From an uncultured Acetatifactor sp. (lineage in GTDB: Bacteria > Bacillota > Clostridia > Lachnospirales > Lachnospiraceae), in NCBI GenBank assembly GCA_934436435.1, contig CAKSAN010000022.1, forward strand, positions 1 through 18,305: a stretch of DNA of 18,305 bases. Reading direction: 5' to 3'. The notes under the pieces were generated by a model that worked only from the letters and a program-made list of their open reading frames with translations, ran no database searches and had not been told where the DNA came from. A program made the position numbers and the translations under genes. Positions 15,488 to 18,305 of the stretch are shown piece after piece (the first letter of the stretch is position 1; each line of letters opens with the position of its first letter).

Positions 15488-15736
15488 CTATGCAACTTCA
15501 AAAGCCAATATCTTTGTGATCAGCTTTGTTTCTAATCTGCGACGCAGCGTTTCATCAATGCAGTAATGTACCTGTCCACTTTCGTCATACAGCTTTCTTG
15601 TGGACAATTTGATTATGTACCCTTCATAATGTTTTAACACGGCATTGATTGCACTCACATCGCCCTCTGATGCTGCCTTTATAATATGGAAAGGCAACAA
15701 ATTTTCTTTGTTTCTGGTTTTAGATATCTTTTTCAT
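15488..15736 (-). CDS. Helix-turn-helix protein, Tn916 orf8-type
   Basis: Small (82 residue) conserved protein of Tn916/Tn1549-type elements, in the position of Tn916 orf8. The family pattern is visible: LLPFHIIKAASEGDVSAIN, then VLKHYEGYI, and a C-terminal DETLRRRLETKLI. It is thought to be a regulator of element transfer or excision, probably DNA-binding. Its ATG at 15736 overlaps the 3' end of the sigma-like gene by 17 bp, so the two are coupled. The reading frame is intact. Confidence 0.85.
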   Translation of the reverse strand: MKKISKTRNKENLLPFHIIKAASEGDVSAINAVLKHYEGYIIKLSTRKLYDESGQVHYCIDETLRRRLETKLITKILAFEVA

Positions 15737-16160
15737 CTGCTATTCCTTCCATAATCTTTCTCAAAATTTCCAGTGAGCGTGTTCTGTGTTCATGAATGGT
15801 ACTGCGAACCAGATTCATTTCTCTTGCAATATCTGCATCGCTCATCTCCATGAAATAGGAAAGTAAAATAACATTCCTTTTTCTTTCCGTAAGTTCTTTT
15901 AATGCTTCCGCAATCAAAGTATTTTTTACTTCAATATCATAGCCATGCACTTCAAAATGATGATTTTCTGTTTCGTACTCATCCATAGTAAATAATTTGC
16001 TCAACTCCTTTTCTGACAGTTCAGAGAATGTGACTTCGTGTTTTCTACGATAGTCCACGTGCTTGTAATAATTGACAGCTTCACCTTTTAATGCCATCTG
16101 GCACAAACGGTCAAATTGGTGCCGGATAGTCATTTCATCCTTAGAAGAAGGTTGCCCCAT
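15720..16160 (-). CDS. Sigma-70-like regulator, Tn916 orf7-type
   Basis: Protein of 146 residues resembling the sigma-like Orf7 of Tn916. The C-terminal part (about 85-136) is a sigma region-4 helix-turn-helix: ALKELTERKRNVILLSYFM, then MSDADIAREMNLVRSTIHEH. In Tn916 the orf7-orf8 pair controls downstream transcription in circular and integrated states. The start is ATG at 16160 with GGAGGTGA upstream. Only about 10 bp beyond this ribosome site the relaxase fragment starts on the other strand, leaving no room for a promoter of its usual type. The gene may therefore be silent or driven from a new place. Confidence 0.88.
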   Translation of the reverse strand: MGQPSSKDEMTIRHQFDRLCQMALKGEAVNYYKHVDYRRKHEVTFSELSEKELSKLFTMDEYETENHHFEVHGYDIEVKNTLIAEALKELTERKRNVILLSYFMEMSDADIAREMNLVRSTIHEHRTRSLEILRKIMEGIADEKDI

Positions 16161-16175
16161 ACGAGTTCACCTCCT

Positions 16176-17180
16176 CCCGTTCCGAATGCCAAACAGTCCT
16201 ATTACCACATTCGGAAACTTAGTGATGAACTGTGCAAGGAACACAATCTTTCCGTCATCATTCCGGGTGCCCAGCGTGGCAAAAAATACAAGGAATGGCA
16301 GTCTGAGCAGAATGGTTCGACCTGGAAAACACAACTCAGACGGGACATCAATTTTTGCATTAAGTCAGCTTCCACTTACGAAGAATTTCTGCTTCTGCTG
16401 CGGGCAAAAGGTTACGAAATCAAAGGGGAAACTTTTGGAGAAGATGCCGCAAAATATATCTCTTTCCGTCCTCTGGACAAGGAGCGTTTTGTGCGTGGCA
16501 GTGCGAGGTCTTTAGGGAAAGAATACACAAAGGAACGTATCCAGGAACGCATCGAAAAGAAACGGGAACGAAAGGCAGTGATCCCGAAAAAAGACTACTC
16601 TGCCCGCAGGATCATTGACACCTCGGACGAGAAATTCCAGAACAGTCCCGGACTGCAACAGTGGGCGGCAATCGAGAATCTGAAGATCGCCGCACAAAGC
16701 TATAACGAAGCCGGTTCTCTCTCCGATCTGGAGCATAAGATTACTGTAAAAACCGAAGCCGGCAGATCTGCCAAGCAGAGCGTTGTGGAACTGGAACACC
16801 GCAAGAAAGACCTTGCGGAAATCATCAAATATGCCGAGCAGTATAAAGAAAACCGCTCCTACCATATCGCCTACAAAAAGTCAAAAAATCCTGACGCATA
16901 TTTCCGCAGATATGAGAGCCAGATCATCCTCTATGGTGGCGCAAGGCGTATGCTGGAGCAGGCAGGCATCAAGCTAAAAGGATTGAATGTGGATAAGCTA
17001 CGAGCCGAGTATCAGGCATTGGAAACGCAGAAAAAAGAACTGACCGCAACCTACAAAAACTGTGAAAAAGAGGTGCGGGATTTGAAGCAGAAACAGGAAA
17101 ATCTTAATCGGTATCTCGGACGGACACAAACCAATCCGGTGCAAGAACAATTTAAGAAAAAGAATAATCCTATCTTGTAG
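16176..17180 (+). pseudogene. C-terminal fragment of a relaxase (Tn1549-type mobilisation nuclease)
   Basis: The relaxase nicks and leads the transferred strand at oriT. Here only about 335 codons remain. Recognisable are SYYHIRKLSDELCKEHNLSV, the (Y)KEW segment, STYEEFLLLLRAKGYEI, YTKERIQERIEKK, and a long coiled-coil tail. These follow the nuclease domain in Tn1549-like relaxases. The N-terminal part, with the catalytic Tyr and the metal-binding His motif, is absent: the frame upstream runs antisense into the sigma-like gene. There is no ribosome site, and an open frame from 16116 gives a non-homologous leader. The fragment is head-to-head with the integrase block, so the junction near 16176 marks a deletion or rearrangement. 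It is therefore a non-functional relic for transfer. Confidence 0.78.
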
Positions 17181-17181
17181 C

Positions 17182-17210
17182 TTGTTAATAATGACACCGT
17201 GTATTATACT
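17182..17210 (+). promoter_or_regulatory. Predicted promoter of the Abi gene
   Basis: -35 TTGTTA (17182-17187) and -10 TATACT (17205-17210) are separated by 17 bp, directly after the relaxase stop codon. The start would be near 17217, giving a leader of about 26 bases with AGGAG at 17233-17237. The Abi gene thus has its own promoter. Confidence 0.65.
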
Positions 17211-17242
17211 TAACTTATTATCACAAACACTTAGGAGATACT

Positions 17243-18238
17243 ATGGCAAAAACAGACTATAAATCAACTGATGCCTTAATGCGGCATCTTAGAAATAACG
17301 GAATTTCCATCTCAGGGACTTCTCAAAAGCAGCAACTGATCAATACAGGATATTTTCATGGTTATAAGGGATACCGCTTTTTTGTATCATCCTCAAACCG
17401 CCTTCCATTTACCTCATACAATGAGATCAACGCAACCATACAATATGACACAAAACTAAAGTCTCTTTTATATGGAAAAATGATGTTTATTGAAACTGCC
17501 CTTAAAAATATTGCATTAAACACAATTATGACAGAAATAGATTCAAGCAGTGTCTATGATATGTATGATAAAGCAATCAGCAGTTACAAAAATGCTCCGG
17601 CTGGAACTCGCGAAGATATAAAAAAGAAATACCAAAATAACAAACTGAATCTCCAAGGTTCCATACAAAATGCCATAGCCGCTGCATACCGCAAAGAGAA
17701 CCCTAAAATCACCCATTTTTATAATAATGTCAACTATAATGAGGTTCCAATTTGGGCAATTTTCGAAATTCTTACTATGGGCGATTTTGGTTATCTACTT
17801 TCCTGTCTGACTATTGATATGCGTGAAAAAGTATCCCGTTCAATCGGCATAAATCTATCCAGTGATACCTATCGGGAATTGCTTTATAAATATGTATATG
17901 CCTTAAAGGATCTGAGAAATGCTATTGCCCATAATGATGTAGTATACGATACCCGTTTCAAAAAAATGGATCCATCCAGACCAATGAAGCAGTGTCTGAT
18001 TTTAGAAATGGGAATGCCTTACATAAATTTCAAAACTATTGGTGACTATATTATTCTCATTTGTTATTACTTGAAATTACTGAAAGTTTCTAAAACTGAG
18101 ATTAAATCATTTATTCGAGAATTTGAAAAGATCACACGAGAATACGAAGCATCCGTAAACCCGAATGTTTCAGCTATTACCATTCATCCCGATTTGTTTT
18201 CTCGACTGGGCATCTTGAAAAATGCCATCGTAGGGTAA
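17243..18238 (+). CDS. Abi_2 family (AbiD/AbiF-like) HEPN abortive-infection protein
   Basis: Probable phage-defence protein of 331 residues. The family pattern is seen throughout: TGYFHGYKGYRFF (35-47), the IETALKNIA helix (83-91), VPIWAIFEILTMGDFGYL (168-185), and LRNAIAHND (224-232). The last holds the R-x4-H motif (R225, H230) of HEPN-type RNases, so it probably cleaves RNA when triggered. The length and the C-terminal helix (about 283-305) are normal. The start is ATG at 17243 with AGGAG five bases upstream. It has its own promoter and is AT-rich compared with the preceding relaxase fragment, which suggests separate acquisition as cargo. Members of the AbiF group are known to be accompanied by a downstream structured RNA; the 67 bases left after the stop contain a hairpin. 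Confidence 0.9.
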   Translation: MAKTDYKSTDALMRHLRNNGISISGTSQKQQLINTGYFHGYKGYRFFVSSSNRLPFTSYNEINATIQYDTKLKSLLYGKMMFIETALKNIALNTIMTEIDSSSVYDMYDKAISSYKNAPAGTREDIKKKYQNNKLNLQGSIQNAIAAAYRKENPKITHFYNNVNYNEVPIWAIFEILTMGDFGYLLSCLTIDMREKVSRSIGINLSSDTYRELLYKYVYALKDLRNAIAHNDVVYDTRFKKMDPSRPMKQCLILEMGMPYINFKTIGDYIILICYYLKLLKVSKTEIKSFIREFEKITREYEASVNPNVSAITIHPDLFSRLGILKNAIVG

Positions 18239-18261
18239 AGTTTTTGTAGGAAAAGTTAATA

Positions 18262-18305
18262 GAAAAAAGAAAGCACCGGGATCCTGTGTTAGGATTGAAG
18301 TTGAC
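18262..18305 (+). ncRNA. Possible start of an AbiF-type structured RNA, cut by the window edge
   Basis: After an A-rich stretch, GC-richer sequence begins near 18272. It carries a 5-bp hairpin, ATCCT (18281-18285) with AGGAT (18291-18295) and a GTGTT loop. Only 34 bases of this are visible. The position, immediately downstream of an AbiF-type gene, is where such RNAs are reported, but the sequence shown is too short to confirm the family. Confidence 0.3.

Noticed and set aside
16512..16865. Minus-strand open frame within the relaxase fragment
   Set aside because: Antisense shadow of the relaxase coding sequence; no ribosome site.

Overview
The window looks like a chromosomal segment from a gut Lachnospiraceae-type Firmicute. 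The evidence is the butyrate-forming ptb-buk pair, strong AGGAGG-type ribosome binding sites, a large GLUG-repeat surface protein, and a relic of a Tn916/Tn1549-type conjugative element. The butyrate kinase route is known from Coprococcus-like species, but the genus is a guess.

Layout. Bases 1-227 hold two 50-bp tandem repeats and a terminator. From 228 to 5424 all genes run on the minus strand: a HerA-like DUF853 ATPase with a Nim-type flavoprotein upstream, then ptb-buk with its own promoter and a structured leader, then a HAD phosphatase. The HAD gene is the last of a translationally coupled minus-strand set (11100 down to 4783): an RND/MMPL exporter, a 1043-residue wall-side GLUG protein with a central helical insert, and the HAD enzyme. 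A TetR/AcrR regulator is divergent from this set at 11419 and probably controls it. Convergent with the TetR gene, and overlapping it by 26 bp, is a lipoprotein with a Pro-Gly repeat. Upstream of that is a low-molecular-weight tyrosine phosphatase.

From about 13300 to the right edge lies a mobile-element remnant. It has a Tn916-type integrase broken by one frameshift, Xis, a small relic ORF, homologues of Tn916 orf8 and orf7 (sigma-like), and then, on the opposite strand, the C-terminal two-thirds of a relaxase without its catalytic N-terminus. Beyond it is an AT-rich Abi_2/AbiF-type HEPN gene with its own promoter. The other end of the element is outside the window. No conjugation machinery is visible, so the element is probably decayed and carries a phage-defence gene.

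The best lead for a less-described system is the Abi gene followed by a GC-richer, hairpin-bearing tail at the very edge of the window. AbiF-type genes are known to be accompanied downstream by a structured RNA. Second is the coupled RND-GLUG-HAD set, in which a repeat-rich extracellular protein may act as a partner of the exporter.
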